This document shows, one piece after another, positions 24,481-35,190 of a stretch of 64,000 nucleotides of DNA. A model generated the notes under the pieces. It was not told where the DNA came from. It ran no database searches and saw only the letters and a program-made list of their open reading frames with translations. Location of the stretch: assembly GCA_039000515.1 (NCBI GenBank), contig JBCFYV010000001.1:31580061-31644060 (forward strand), in the 5' to 3' direction. The position numbers and the translations under genes were made by a program. This DNA is from Timema cristinae (lineage: Eukaryota > Arthropoda > Insecta > Phasmatodea > Timematidae). Position 1 is the stretch's first letter. Every line of letters starts with the position of its first letter.

Positions 24481-24697
24481 TGACATCGAAGTAGTAGTTT
24501 TAAATTCATACATATCTAATCACGCCGCTCCCTTACGGGGTAGGCAAGAAACTGTGCATAGGCCTATAGCTCATAAAACAACTCCGTGCTTAATCCATCA
24601 TCACTTACTTTCTCCACATGTCCCTCTTTGTCCTTGCACACTCCCTTCGCTTCATCATCATACATACACCGAATCATACATGCTCTTTTATTCTTAA
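24481..24697 (-). pseudogene. LINE 3' part: C-terminal RT-protein tail and 3' UTR
   Basis: On the minus strand, continuing the frame from beyond the Helitron, the sequence encodes KNKRACMIRC then DDEAKGVCKDKE and stops at TAG near 24571. This is the usual ending of a group of arthropod non-LTR retrotransposon proteins. A short 3' UTR follows, ending in an A-rich stretch near 24465 (complement of the T-rich end). Confidence 0.75.
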
Positions 24698-25164
24698 CTA
24701 GATAGCTTTTACCCGCGCTTTGCTCGCGTGGAGGTTGATTTATATACAAATACGAAAATATACATATGTATTTACAAATAATTTAAAATATTACGTTACA
24801 TTGATGACCATAACTTGACCTCAGATCAAAAATAATGCAAGTCCGATACAAACTTTCACCCCCTTTTTCATCCCTTATTAAATAAAATTTCCAAAATTCC
24901 TGAAACACATATTTATTTGTTTTACGTCAATAACCGAAATACAAAATTTTGTTTATGTAACTTTCAAAATGACGGACTTTCATACATATTATCATCCCCT
25001 ATTTTGATCCCTTTGGGGTGGAATTTTCAAAATCCTTTCTTAGTGGGTGCCTACATAACAAAATGAATATACAGTCCGAATTTCATGCTTGTAGCCTTGA
25101 TAGTTTGCACTCGGCGATGATGAATCAGTCAGTCAGTCAGGACATGTTATTTTATAAGTATAGA
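24698..25164 (-). mobile_element. Non-autonomous Helitron inserted in the LINE
   Basis: On the minus strand it starts TCTATACTTATAAAATA, has GACTGACTGACTGA just inside, ends CTAG, and sits between A and T. A short GC-rich hairpin (CACGCGAGCAAAGCGCGGG) lies about 10 bp before the end. Removing these 467 bp rejoins the LINE codons in frame (AAG GAT A|TT AAG AAT). A second copy is at 42223-42704. Confidence 0.92.
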
Positions 25165-25980
25165 TATCCTTAATGTTTTTCATTTTCACACATTCGTCCA
25201 CCACATTTAGCCACTTCTTACATGGCCTAACCCTTATTTTATATCCACACTAATCCACCTTCATACATTTACTTCATCACTCGATCCACACTAATGCTTC
25301 AACATGCCCAAACCAACGTAAGACGCTTCTTTCACATATACCTATTGGATTTCCTTTCAAGCCGCACTCCTTCAGCGTCCATTCATTAGTGACTCTGTCC
25401 ATACGAGTTTTTCCACAAACATTTCTCAGATATCTCGTTCTAACCACATTCCCTTGTTCTTGTGTTTATCCTGACAAACGCACGCTTTCTAAGCCCAAAA
25501 CATTGTTGGCTTCATCACACTTTTACATATTGGCATATTTGTCTCTTTCTATACAACATTATTTTCAAAAGTTCACATCCATCCATCTACTCTCCGAGAT
25601 GCGTTAACCCTTTTGTCGATTTCACCATCTTTACTTCCATTTTTCCATTACATAAAATCAAACACTTGTTCTAAGAGTTTTTCATTTATACTAAACTGAC
25701 TATCATTTCCTGATCCGTCCTTAAACAAAACTATCACCTTAGCTTAGGAGACATATATACGAGAATACATTCTGCTTATCACCACATTAAAATGATTTAA
25801 CACAACCTCCAAATCAATTTCACTCTCAGCCATTAATACGGCATCATCTGCCTTTAGCAGCACTCTCATATTCGCATTATCCCTTTGTACACCAACCGCG
25901 TCCTCACAAGCATCAATCATACACTTATTCATGAAAACATTAAACAATTATGGAAACACAGTTTACGCGTACTTTATTTT
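25165..25980 (-). pseudogene. LINE reverse-transcriptase C-terminal remnant, 5'-truncated
   Basis: The minus strand encodes LFNVFMNKCM then KADDAVLMAESEIDLE (the RT catalytic ADD motif), and further on RYLRNVCGKTRMDRVTNEW and RSVLRWFGHVE, hallmarks of the post-RT region of non-LTR retrotransposons. A frameshift lies just before LFNVF and several stops occur (e.g. after the GHVEA region). Homology ends near 25980, a typical 5' truncation. The catalytic residues remain but the gene is dead. Confidence 0.88.
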
Positions 25981-26477
25981 ATATTTTGTTCAATTATAAT
26001 GCAAAGTAAATTTTATTTTATTTTTTGAACTATTTGGATGGCATTTGTTATTGTATTAATGAATCTATTATTCACATAACATAGATTTTTATATTTGTGT
26101 GATCGTTTATTTGTGGTTTGCTACTATCCATTCCTTATTTTATGTATTTAATTATTCATACTTTTTCTTAATTCAGCATCATGGTTGTGTAACATGTTTT
26201 AAATAAAGCTTTTCACTTTTCCTCATAAAATTTGTGGTGAACATTAACTAATTATCTTTGTAAAGTACTTGATATTAAAAATTTATTTTTTAATACAATG
26301 CTTAAGTTATTTTATATCAATTTGCACAAATAAGCTACAGTAAGACACCTACAAAACAAAGAAAAATAATGTTGTTAACTGCCGTCCTGTTAGATATATT
26401 TAAAATTTTCGTAATTTTACTTATTTACATTTTTTTACGTGCATATAAACTGGTAAGTAGCTTCTTTACTTGCGATT
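25981..26477. other. AT-rich spacer
   Basis: A 77-codon chance frame (26369-26602) runs into the next SINE. Nothing else recognised. Confidence 0.4.
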
Positions 26478-26490
26478 TTCAATGTAATTT

Positions 26491-26764
26491 GGTGACCTGG
26501 TGGTCTAGGGGTAAGGTGTCAGACTTCTATGCTGGCGGCTGGGTTCAATCCTCAGTCCCGGCAAAGATTTATCTGATTACCAAACCCTTCCTTCACCTCT
26601 GACAAGACATCTTTGTGAATGTGGGGAATGCCAGGCCTCCACCATGGTTCGGATTCCACGTTAAACTGTAGGTCCTTCATTTCATCTCACAATCACCCTA
26701 CCATTACACATTAGCGTAAGTGCGTACAACCCGAATGGGTAGTAAGACGCGGTGCTAATAATAA
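26491..26764 (+). mobile_element. SINE B with perfect 13-bp target duplication
   Basis: Head GGTGACCTGGTGGTCTAGGG, B-box-like GGGTTCAATCCTCAG, tail GGTAGTAAGACGCGGTGCTA then AATAATAA. TTCAATGTAATTT occurs immediately before (26478-26490) and immediately after (26765-26777), which fixes both ends and shows LINE-mediated insertion. Confidence 0.95.
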
Positions 26765-26934
26765 TTCAATGTAATTTTCCATAACACTAAGGCAGGTAGA
26801 TTTCCTCTCAAATATAATCTCAATTCTTAATTTTTTTGATAAATTTGCTATCAACCTTTGTGTTAAACATAGAGCCACAAACAAACATTGGACTGGTAGG
26901 TAATTGGCATTAGCTCGTCTTATCTTGGTTGCCG

Positions 26935-27075
26935 AATCTTGGTTGAACATACTGAAGGTGTTTTTTAATAACTGGTTGTCCATAATCTTCCTCCACGCAA
27001 ATGCAAGTATATTTCATTTAAATTATATCCTCCTTATTCCTATCTAATCAATTTAAATGTACCAATAGCTTAGAC
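26935..27075 (+). mobile_element. SINE A, partial and old
   Basis: GCCGAATCTTGGTTGAACAT, then CTTCCTCCACGCAAATGCAA and TTAGACACACTGCC at the tail. Confidence 0.6.
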
Positions 27076-27235
27076 ACACTGCCAAAAAAAAATATTATAT
27101 ATATATATATATATATAAGTGTGACTTAAACTTTGAATAAGATGAATCTTGAGCAATGAGACTATATGGGGCATTTGCCTAAGAGAATATGGCAAAGAAC
27201 GTTTGGACCTATATTGGAGCACAGCCTCTAGTGCC

Positions 27236-27680
27236 CAGGAGATCCCTCTCCACAGCAGTCTGCATTCTGAAGGTGACAGATCCGAGCTGTCTCCGGTCTG
27301 TTCTTCGGACCACAGCATCTCTTACCCAGTGGTTCCCTCTCCACAGCAGCCTGCATTCTGAAGGTGACAGATCCGAGCTGTCTCCGGTCTGTTCTTCGGA
27401 CCACAGCATCTCTTACCCAGTGGTTCCCTCTCCACAGCAGCCTGCATTCTGAAGGTGACAGATCCGAGCTGTTTCCGGTCTGTTCTTCGGACCACAGCAT
27501 CTCTTACCCAGTGGTTCCCTCTCCACAGCAGCCTGCATTCTGAAGGTGACAGATCCGAGCTGTCTCTCCCGGTCCCTGTTCTTCCGACCCATCTGAGGCA
27601 GTCCATTCTCTTTTACCACAGTGTGGTTCCCTCTCCACACAGCCTGTATCCTGAAGACATCAGCTCCAAGTTGTGTCCGG
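27236..27680 (+). repeat. GC-rich 91-bp tandem array
   Basis: TCCGAGCTG recurs at 27281, 27372, 27463 and 27554, exactly 91 bp apart; a diverged unit follows to about 27680. Each unit contains TGTTCTTCGGACCACAGCAT and CCTCTCCACAGCAGCCTGCA. Open frames on both strands through the array are by-products. The block 27140-27830 as a whole is GC-rich and may be a remnant of a larger element. Confidence 0.93.
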
Positions 27681-27839
27681 TCAGTTCCGGTCTGGTCTTG
27701 GACCTGGCTCGCGCTGATAGCGGGACCGTGGTTGCTAAGACAACATTGATTAGCGCTGCTTGTTGCGAGGTGGAAGGGAAGAGGACACGCAACAACTGAT
27801 GCTCGCCAATATTCTATATTCGCCATCCTCCCCTTTCAG
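27681..27839. other. GC-rich flank of the 91-bp array
   Basis: Contains AGCGCTGCTTGTTGCGAGG. It looks like part of the source sequence that gave rise to the array; origin unknown. Confidence 0.35.
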
Positions 27840-28070
27840 AAAAAAGTTATTATATTGTATTTAACGTTTACTTTATGAACTGACAAATTATATCAACATT
27901 AACTTACAAACTAACATAATTCTATATCAGATAAAACTCCCAGTATGTTAATTCATAACTGTTAAAAAGAAAGCCCCATTTCGCCAATTGTCTTGCCATT
28001 TTGTGCCTCGAACTCAGGAACCTTAGTTCTCTTAGCAGAAAATCTTCTGATTGAGTTAAGGTTATTGACT
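27840..28070 (-). mobile_element. SINE E, minus orientation
   Basis: Read on the minus strand: CCTTAACTCAATCAGAAG head, CCTGAGTTCGAGGC in the B-box region, GTTATGAATTAACATACTGG in the body, and an AACGTTAAATAC tail. Confidence 0.6.
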
Positions 28071-28194
28071 GATTCTTTTTATTGAGATATTTAACATACA
28101 CTTTCTAAACATACAGACTAGATTAGAACACAATCTACAAACATACTTGACTTGACATTGTACGCCAAATAGTCCACGTCCGCCTCAAAAGACC

Positions 28195-28420
28195 CTACAC
28201 TGGTGGTCACGTGGTCTGAGACATCAAGGTTGCCGGCGACTGTCATGTTGGGGTTCGAATCTAATCTCAGCCGGTTGCATTGAGGGAAGTGGGTTAACAC
28301 ATGCTTTAATATATAACTGTGGTTTTCCCATCTCCTATTCTAATGTAAGTGCATTTTCTTCAAGTCAACCCTTCTCCTTACATCATGCACTCAACCGTTA
28401 AATAACCCGTCCTTTAGATA
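28195..28420 (+). mobile_element. SINE A, tail diverged
   Basis: Head CTGGTGGTCACGTGGTCTGA, B box GGGTTCGAATCTAATC, body TTTTCCCATCTCC. Confidence 0.7.
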
Positions 28421-28498
28421 GCATAAACAAAAAAAATCCCCTTAAGAAATTTACTAAACGATATCTGTAGGAATTCGCACACGATTATAAAAACAAAT

Positions 28499-28712
28499 TA
28501 ACACCGCGTTTTACTACCCTTTCGGATTACACGCTAAGTACTATTACGCTAATGGATTAGAAATCGGAAAGTTTGAATTTAGAGTAAGTGGACCCGCATT
28601 TGCGTGGAGGGAGAGTGTAAAACCATCTAGGAACCCCCCCCCCCCCCAGTTCACCCGACCGAGATTCGAACCTTATCTCCCTGTACTCGTCAGTCGAGCT
28701 CAACCAAGGCGG
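28499..28712 (-). mobile_element. SINE A, minus, with a C-run
   Basis: Complemented tail (ACACCGCGTTTTACTACCCT), body GGGAGAGTGTAAAACCATCT, a run of C at about 28634-28648, then CACCCGACCGAGATTCGAAC. Confidence 0.82.
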
Positions 28713-29208
28713 GTATCAAATCTCTTCTTCATCGCCACTGGAGTCAAACCATACTCCCTGAGATCATCCAAACCACTTAAACACGAGCACGTGGTGTTAA
28801 ATATGTTTTTTTCTTATTTAGTACATTATAGTTTCAATTCTGTCTCATAATCTTTATACACCAAGCATATATGATTATAAAGATTAGAAATTTAATATTG
28901 ATCTTGTTTTACAATATTATTATCATTATTTTGTAGGTATTTATATTATCCATAAAACTTGACAACTTGACGCGTAAATATTTGCAAATTTTGTTAATAC
29001 ATTTTTAACTGTCAAGATTATCTTAGTACCCCCCCCCCCCTCCCCATCGCTCCACCTCCCCGTCTTTTCATACCACCCTCGTTACTGGACCTACTCCCCC
29101 TCCTTGTACGAGCTTATCCAGTGGACTGGCGAGGAGATTCTTTCACGCGGGTGCTATACACATTTTTAGATGAAATAGTGGAGATCGTTAGTTAAGGTCA
29201 ATATTTTT
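28713..29208. other. Spacer with C-run and GC-rich patch
   Basis: A C-run at about 29030-29040 is followed by a pyrimidine-rich patch to about 29160. No homology recognised. Confidence 0.4.
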
Positions 29209-29396
29209 GTAATTTTTATAGATTTTTTTTACGACAAAAAATGAATAAAATATTCCTCCAGTAGGGAAGAGTTTATGTTCTTCAACAGTTTCTCGATGGT
29301 TAGTGAATATCTGTCGAGGGTGTCCTGGAATTTGATGATAAATTTTTCTCCTTATTTAAAAAGTGCTATGCTGTGACAGATATTCAAGAACTGTTT
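29209..29396. mobile_element. Palindromic MITE, partial
   Basis: AATGAATAAAATATTCCTCC and ATATCTGTCGAGGGTGTCCT match the left and central parts of the MITE at 9512-9815; the right part is missing. Confidence 0.6.
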
Positions 29397-29402
29397 ATGG
29401 AA

Positions 29403-29455
29403 GTCCAATATATTGCGAGAGTGGCACCTTAACCATTCGATCACCGAAGTGGGCA
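29403..29455 (-). mobile_element. SINE A head fragment, minus
   Basis: GCGAGAGTGGCACCTTAACC and ATCACCGAAGTGGGCATG are the complement of a family A head. Confidence 0.6.
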
Positions 29456-29689
29456 TGACAATGTGAATTATTTTGGTTAAATATGGCCGCTTTAATTACT
29501 TGCATATCCTTACTTAGTGTAAAAAAAACTAATTAAAAAAATAAAAAGTTGTAAAATATTCACCTAGATTTTTCACCGTGCAGATGTTGAAGGAATGAAA
29601 AAAACATTGTGTAATATAATTTCAAAACTGAACCCACTTCGGAGACCTAATTGTAGTAGGCCTAATCAGAGTTCAAGTTCATGTAACCA

Positions 29690-29693
29690 ATAC

Positions 29694-29730
<37 letters not shown>
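29690..29730. repeat. (TTA)n microsatellite
   Basis: Uninterrupted TTA tract. On the minus strand it would encode an Asn run in a chance open frame. Confidence 0.95.
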
Positions 29731-29734
<4 letters not shown>

Positions 29735-29804
29735 ATCATAATATTAAAGCAAGATAAAAAGTAAAACAAAATCACATTTTTGTTAATTGGTTTTATAATA
29801 ATGA

Positions 29805-29990
29805 TATGGTTGTCGACCTCTGTGTTCTTAGAGTAAAGTGCTCCCTCAGGACCCGAGGAGTTTGAGTTTAAACCCAACCGGGGTCGATAGATTTTTCTTT
29901 AGTGATAAAAAATTAAGATCTGATGTTTTGTCCGTAAGGTGATTAACTAATAAGGCATCCCTTTGACAAAAAAAAATGGGTGTGTGTACT
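29805..29990 (+). mobile_element. SINE C, diverged
   Basis: Head GTCGACCTCTGTGTTCTTAG, B-box-like GTTTAAACCCAACCGGGGTC, then GATTTTTCTTTAGTGATAA. It matches the better copy at 60028-60270. Confidence 0.68.
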
Positions 29991-30085
29991 TATGTACGCG
30001 CGTGAGAAGTTATACTTCTTTGGGATCATTAAAAAATAAAAAATAATTTAATAATATTAGTATTAATTATGTTAAATAATAATAT

Positions 30086-30233
30086 TTTAATTTATATCAA
30101 TAAATAATACATACGGATAGTTAACCTCAATTATATTGGAGCACTTGAAAAAGTCTATAAGCACAATTTTTTCCACTAATATTTACGAATAGTAAATAAT
30201 ATTAATCAAAATATTCAATTTAAATCACTACTG
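30086..30233 (+). repeat. Direct repeat, copy 1
   Basis: About 148 bp beginning TTTAATTTATATCAATAAAT and ending TTTAAATCACTACTG. It matches 30809-30955 with few differences. Confidence 0.92.
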
Positions 30234-30808
30234 GGCCTGGATTCCCCAAAGGGAGCAAATAGTTGCGCCAGCGCAAGTTTGAAATATGTTCCAAATCCCT
30301 ATTCACTAAAAGGAGCAGGCGCAATTTGAGAGCAAAGTTGCGCCTTTTATTTGCCACCACTCAAGAGTAGGCGCAACTATTAAATCATGATTGTCACTTC
30401 AATAAATTTAAATGGGGCATATTATTGTATTGCTTAAAATACAATTAGTTACATAACTGTACTCCAATTAATAATGAATTAATTAAAATAACAAAACGTA
30501 TGTCAAGCACAAAATTTGTTTCAATTTAGACAGTGGTAACAAAACAATTACGTACCTTTTATTGTTGGATTTTTACATTCAAACAACGCAATGGCATTTC
30601 TTGCAGTATTACAAAACAAAACTACGAACTGTGTAATCTTCGTCTAGATCCAAAGAGGTTTGTATTCCTTCAAGTCCAAAGACATCTCGTCACTAAATAT
30701 GGCAGTTAGTATAACTTTAAAATAAGTTTCAAAGTTGTCTATAAACATTAATGTTTTATTAATGGAACTTAAACTTTAAACTAATAATATAAATAAATAC
30801 AAAAAAAA
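30234..30808. other. Segment between the two direct repeats
   Basis: Begins GGCCTGGATTCCCCAAAGGG. Contains a short tandem motif (ATTCMCYAAARGGAGCA at 30241 and 30301) and alternating GTTGCGCC/GGCGCAAC motifs at about 30262, 30318, 30337 and 30370. Such clustered inverted motifs are typical of DNA transposon subterminal regions. No coding sequence. Confidence 0.5.
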
Positions 30809-30955
30809 TTTAATTTATATCAATAAATAATACATACGAATAGCTAGCCTCAATTATATTGTAGCACTGAAAAAGTCTATAAGCACAATTTTTTTCACTA
30901 ATATTTACGAATAGTAAATAATATTAATCAAAATATTAAATTTAAATCACTACTG
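30809..30955 (+). repeat. Direct repeat, copy 2
   Basis: See copy 1 at 30086-30233. Same orientation, about 575 bp of intervening DNA. No TG..CA ends, so an LTR pair is not supported. Confidence 0.92.
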
Positions 30956-32661
30956 AATATAATTTATTAGCACATATATAATTCGCACTTGTATGAAACT
31001 AAAACACGTGTTGTGAATGTAGAAACTAGAAACATGTGGATAGATATTATATATATGAAAACAGTGATCAGAGGGACGAGCGTACCAACATGCGCGACTA
31101 ACAGAGGTTCTATTTCTATTTTGTTGGTAGCTTTTTTTTTTTCGAGACTTAATGAGCGGTTTAACTTCAACCTGTTACTTTTGTGTTACAGTGATCGCGC
31201 GCATCTTAAATTTCACTCTCATCATTTTTTCATAACGCGCCTAAAGAAGTATAACTTCAAAAATGTTTTAACTGTTTGTAGCACATTTTATTAGAATCTT
31301 TGGTAAACTAACTGTTCTTTACGATACACTTTTAGCCTCAAGACTGCCCGCGGACGCTAGATCGAGACAGCTCTCCTTTTAACGATATTGAACAGACTTT
31401 TCAATAACATATTCCTCCTACACATTCTTCTATTATGTTTACATTGGTTTAGAAAATATTTGCTGAAGAAAGCATTATAAAATAGATTGAAACATGTTCC
31501 CCGGGTATTTCCTGGCAGCCCTGGCCCGGATGGGCAGTAATACGCGGAGCATAAAATAAATATGTATTCTATAAAGTATACTAGAACCTTGTTAATCCGA
31601 ACTAATTGGGACCAAAGCTTGGTAGGATTAAGCGTAAGAATAAGAGGATACAGTATTTTCACGAATTTTAAATGTCATTTGAATGTGTTTAATCAAATGT
31701 TTTATTTTGTTTATGTATAACAGGTATTATATACTGTAATTACTTTTAGTTAGAGGAAATCACATTGTGTTGGCTACAAAATGTAAATATTAAGAATTTA
31801 TGATCAAATATCACTGTTTCTTAAAGTAATTATCTTTTAACTTTGAGCTTGTTAACCAATAAAATATATTTCATTTGACTTAATTATTTTCCTCGTTTAC
31901 CGAAAAAGTGTGTTTGGACTATACTGAATGTATAACTACCGGGTTCTGGTTTACCGGGGTTTTACTGTATATGCGTGAGAACGTCACTACCGACGAAACG
32001 GAAGATAACTGTCCCTGCACCTTGGATAGAGACATTCAGACCACGAATCGATTCACAGAAGGTAGGTTTGGAAAATGGGTTCCGTCGGAAAGACACCAGC
32101 GCTCTCAATAATAATTTCTCTGACGATAAAAAAAAAATGGGGTGGTACAGGGAGTTAGAATGGGGCGATAAATCGTGCAGTGATCCAGGTTAAAACTGTA
32201 AAAGTAGGAGTAATGAACGAGGTGGGGAAGAATAGAAGAATATAGAGAGCGAACAATTTAGAGCCCTCCTCCTCCAATCTGCCATCGCTAGCGGAGGACA
32301 AAAGAAGAAAAAAAAGAGGAATTTTCGGCCACCGAAGCCATCTAGTGGAAAATTGATTATATGGGAGGAAAGAACCTTAAACTATTCACACTCCCATGAA
32401 TATATTAGAGGAAAGGGCAATAGATTTTTTTTATAACCATAAAAACCAGAGTATAAAGAAAGTAACATTGTCAAAATTAAAATAAAGTTTATCAATAATT
32501 TATTTAGAAAATAATAAAACTCTATTCTTCTATTATACAAATAGAAAATAAAAGGCTTGTTCTTTCATTCTTATGACATTTACTGAACAACTATTTTGAT
32601 ACACACCGCAAAGGCATCTGTCTAGTCTAGTCTGGTTCACCATTCAAGGAAAATTTCACCT
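30956..32661. other. Intron stretch with one SINE tail fragment
   Basis: 31518-31555 (GGATGGGCAGTAATACGCGG) is an isolated A/B tail fragment. Open frames at 30989-31294 (101 codons) and 31357-31662 (minus, 101 codons) show no recognisable domain. Confidence 0.45.
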
Positions 32662-32910
32662 ATGTGGCGTAATTAGCTTACGCGCTAGTTTCGGGATGAG
32701 CTAGACTGCTGAGGATGGGGAATCGAGGTTCAAATCTCTTGGGGGTGGTTTTCCCTAAATGGTTTTCCACTTTTTTTCTTCACGCAAATGCGGGTTAATT
32801 TCCTTTATATTAAACCTTCCCAATTTCTAACTCATTAGCGTAATTAATACTTAAACGTGTAACCCGAACGGGTAGTAAGACGCGGTACTAAATGAATAAA
32901 TAATAAATAA
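32662..32910 (+). mobile_element. SINE A, well preserved
   Basis: Head GTGGCGTAATTAGCTTACGC, GGTTCAAATCTC B box, body AAATGGTTTTCCACTTTTTT, tail CCCGAACGGGTAGTAAGACG, then a (TAAA/TAA)n-like end. Confidence 0.88.
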
Positions 32911-32924
32911 ATAAGGATAGTTTC

Positions 32925-33052
32925 GGTTTCAAAACCCGGCTGTGTATTACTATGTTTTTCCATAAATGTTTGGCCACGTTAAAATGCGAGTAAAATTCCT
33001 TTAAATTCTTTCTCCTCATACCTACTCAGTCACTTTAGTTAAGTTCGTTTAA
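32925..33052 (+). mobile_element. SINE A, 5' half, split by a TTAA element
   Basis: AAAACCCGGCTGTGTATTAC and following body run up to CGTTTAA, where the inserted element begins. The 3' end resumes at 33582. Confidence 0.72.
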
Positions 33053-33581
33053 GGACGTTGCCTGCTTTGTGAATTTGAAGTCAATTGGTGAATTGGGTTA
33101 CATATAGATCCGACGCACCAAAATTTTTAAGTACCATCAAAACTTAGAAAAGAAAGGGGGGAAGAGGGGTAGTGATTAGTTCACCCTGCGAGTTCTCTAG
33201 TTTATCTTTTGATGACAATTTCCCTCGTCCGCTGACATTTTTAAACTTTCGTTGTACTATTTTCACCAGAATATCATCGACTTTCATTTATAAATATGCA
33301 TTTTTTTTTAAAGTTTCCTGTTCTTATTTAAATCTTAGCAAGAATATTTATTTGAGCCATCTTTTTAAAATAAACCAAATAGCCTAAGCTGTAAATAATT
33401 GTTTAATAAAGACAATAAAACCACTTTATTAGATAAAAAATAAATTTTGGGCAATGTAAGACAATTTTTATGGTTTCTGTTTCAATGTTATACCTATAAA
33501 GCCACGCTGAATATAACCGAAATAGATTAACATGAGAAATCCTAACTTGCCTTACCGCTACGTCACAGGTAGGCAAGGTCG
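33053..33581. mobile_element. TTAA-flanked (piggyBac-type) non-autonomous element
   Basis: Left end GGACGTTGCCTGCTTTGTGA and right end, read on the minus strand, CGACCTTGCCTACCTGTGAC; both abut TTAA (33049-33052 and 33582-33585). Removing it restores the SINE sequence CGTTTAACCCGGACGGGTAG. No transposase. A related left end is at 51319. Confidence 0.8.
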
Positions 33582-33611
33582 TTAACCCGGACGGGTAGTA
33601 AGACTTTTAGC
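33582..33611 (+). mobile_element. SINE A tail, continuation of 32925-33052
   Basis: TTAACCCGGACGGGTAGTAA followed by GACTTTTAGC continues the interrupted SINE. Confidence 0.75.
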
Positions 33612-34260
33612 AAAACAAGAAAACAACTACTCCGGCGAGGATCCCGCCAGTTCCATGATCACACCGCCTCTGTTGTGCGGTGTAGTGTTTGGTTTTGAGA
33701 GTTTCCATGGTCTCTCGAGATATCTTGATAGCGGAGAGGAAACATTCGCGCTCGAGAGCCGTATAATACTCTCTCCGTTATATAGCTCGTCTTCGTCGCC
33801 TCGTTGGAGGGAAGGGTGCGTTGAAGATGTTCCGCCATTGTCGCCGCGAGTCTGTAAGCGACAGGTTAATTTCGCTCCGGGATGCTCGTGTATGTGTGGT
33901 CTTCACTTCTCGGTGTTCATACATACAACACACACACATACACATCTCCACCCTCTTAAATGGCGTGGGTATCGCATTGTTCTGTGAGAGAAGAGGAGGG
34001 GAGGGAAGAAAACTCCTCCTGAATGTCCTCGAGAAGTACTATAACCTCGCGTCATCCTCTTTTCTCCTGATAACAAGCTTTGTTTTTCACGGGCCCGTGA
34101 TCTCGTGCACGGAGCCACTTATCGCGTCGACAACACCTTCTTCTGGTTATTATTTGTTGTCGTCGTCGTCGTTTTTGTTCTTCCTTCTTAGCAGTTGTAC
34201 CAACACCAGGAGCAGATTATTCCTCCACTACACCCTTTCCGCAGTAAAATAATATCCCTC
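33612..34260 (+). other. GC-richer, CpG-containing block, unrecognised
   Basis: Open frames of 110 (33655-33987) and 143 codons (33821-34252) overlap in different frames. Sequence includes CGCTCGAGAGCCGTATAA, a CA microsatellite near 33930 and a TCG microsatellite near 34157. No domain recognised. An alternative promoter or 5' exon is possible but unsupported. Confidence 0.3.
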
Positions 34261-34854
34261 TGGAATTGCGAGCTGGTACACGTTTTTTCAAATTATAATA
34301 TGTTCTTGTGTCTGATTAAAACATCACAGTTCAATTTTAATAGGTTGAAGAGCCTTTTGAAAAATAAAAGCAAATATATTTTTTTTTTTCGCCAAAATTG
34401 ACAACGTTTAGTCTTATTTTATAGCTATTGATAATATCTTTAAAAATTGCCAGTGGCAGATCGCATGACTGGGCGTATGTATACATGAAAGTAGATGTAG
34501 TAGTTCTTCAATCTTCCATATAAGGTTATTCTCATGAAAACTGGACTGTGAATAACTATATAAGCTAACCCATGTATAGCCTATACCTAAATTTATAGAA
34601 TACCTAATAGTTTCAATTTATAAAGCTTTATTATTAAGCCAATTATTGAAACTATTGGAACTAGCAAAGGAAAAAAATATATCTGGAAATTTGTACATTC
34701 AATTATTTTCCTAGTTTAACTCTAGTTTTCTCTAGTTTAACTATTGAATAGATAAATAAATATATAGATTGTGTGCATGTATAAGTATTTATATATATAC
34801 GCATACACATTGCACACATACAAAACATTGTTTACTAGATATTTGCTCGTATTC
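34261..34854. other. AT-rich spacer with a dispersed-repeat fragment
   Basis: 34440-34560 (GCCAGTGGCAGATCGCATGA, then TCATGAAAACTGGACTGTGA) matches phrases of the dispersed family seen at 15700 and 38650. Confidence 0.45.
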
Positions 34855-35165
34855 TTGTCTGGGCGGTTTTATAATTTATTAGTTGAAATACTCATTGCTT
34901 CCTGGGAGGTTTTTAATTAATTTTAAAAAATCCAATAAAATGTTTTAAAGTTTCATACCTTTGAGTTTGATAGATATTGGCAATGCTCATGAAAGACAAA
35001 TTCTTGTTTTATTAAAATTGCTTGGTTCCGACTGTTTTTAATTAATTATAAAAACATAATCACACTTTGAAAATTCCTGCTATGAGGTGCACAGGGGTTA
35101 CTAATTTTAAAAATTTCAGGACCTTGTGTGGTAGATATCTGCATTGTTCTTGACTGACAAAAAAC
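34855..35165 (+). repeat. Dispersed AT-rich repeat, intact relative of the Helitron target at 42.2 kb
   Basis: Contains two internal versions of TTTTTAATTAATT and of a phrase like TAGATATTGGCAATGCTC. The second half matches 42190-42222 joined to 42705-42880, that is, the sequence without the Helitron. Confidence 0.65.
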
Positions 35166-35190
35166 ATACTCTTCGTTTTATTAATTTAAT

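Noticed and set aside
27322..27826. Long overlapping minus-strand frames up to 137 codons
   Set aside because: They are translations of the 91-bp tandem array in several frames.
29662..29877. Minus-strand frame with an asparagine run
   Set aside because: The run is a (TTA)n microsatellite next to a SINE C.
30086..30955. Short LTR pair of a TRIM-like retroelement
   Set aside because: The repeats lack TG..CA ends, and no primer binding site or polypurine tract was seen.
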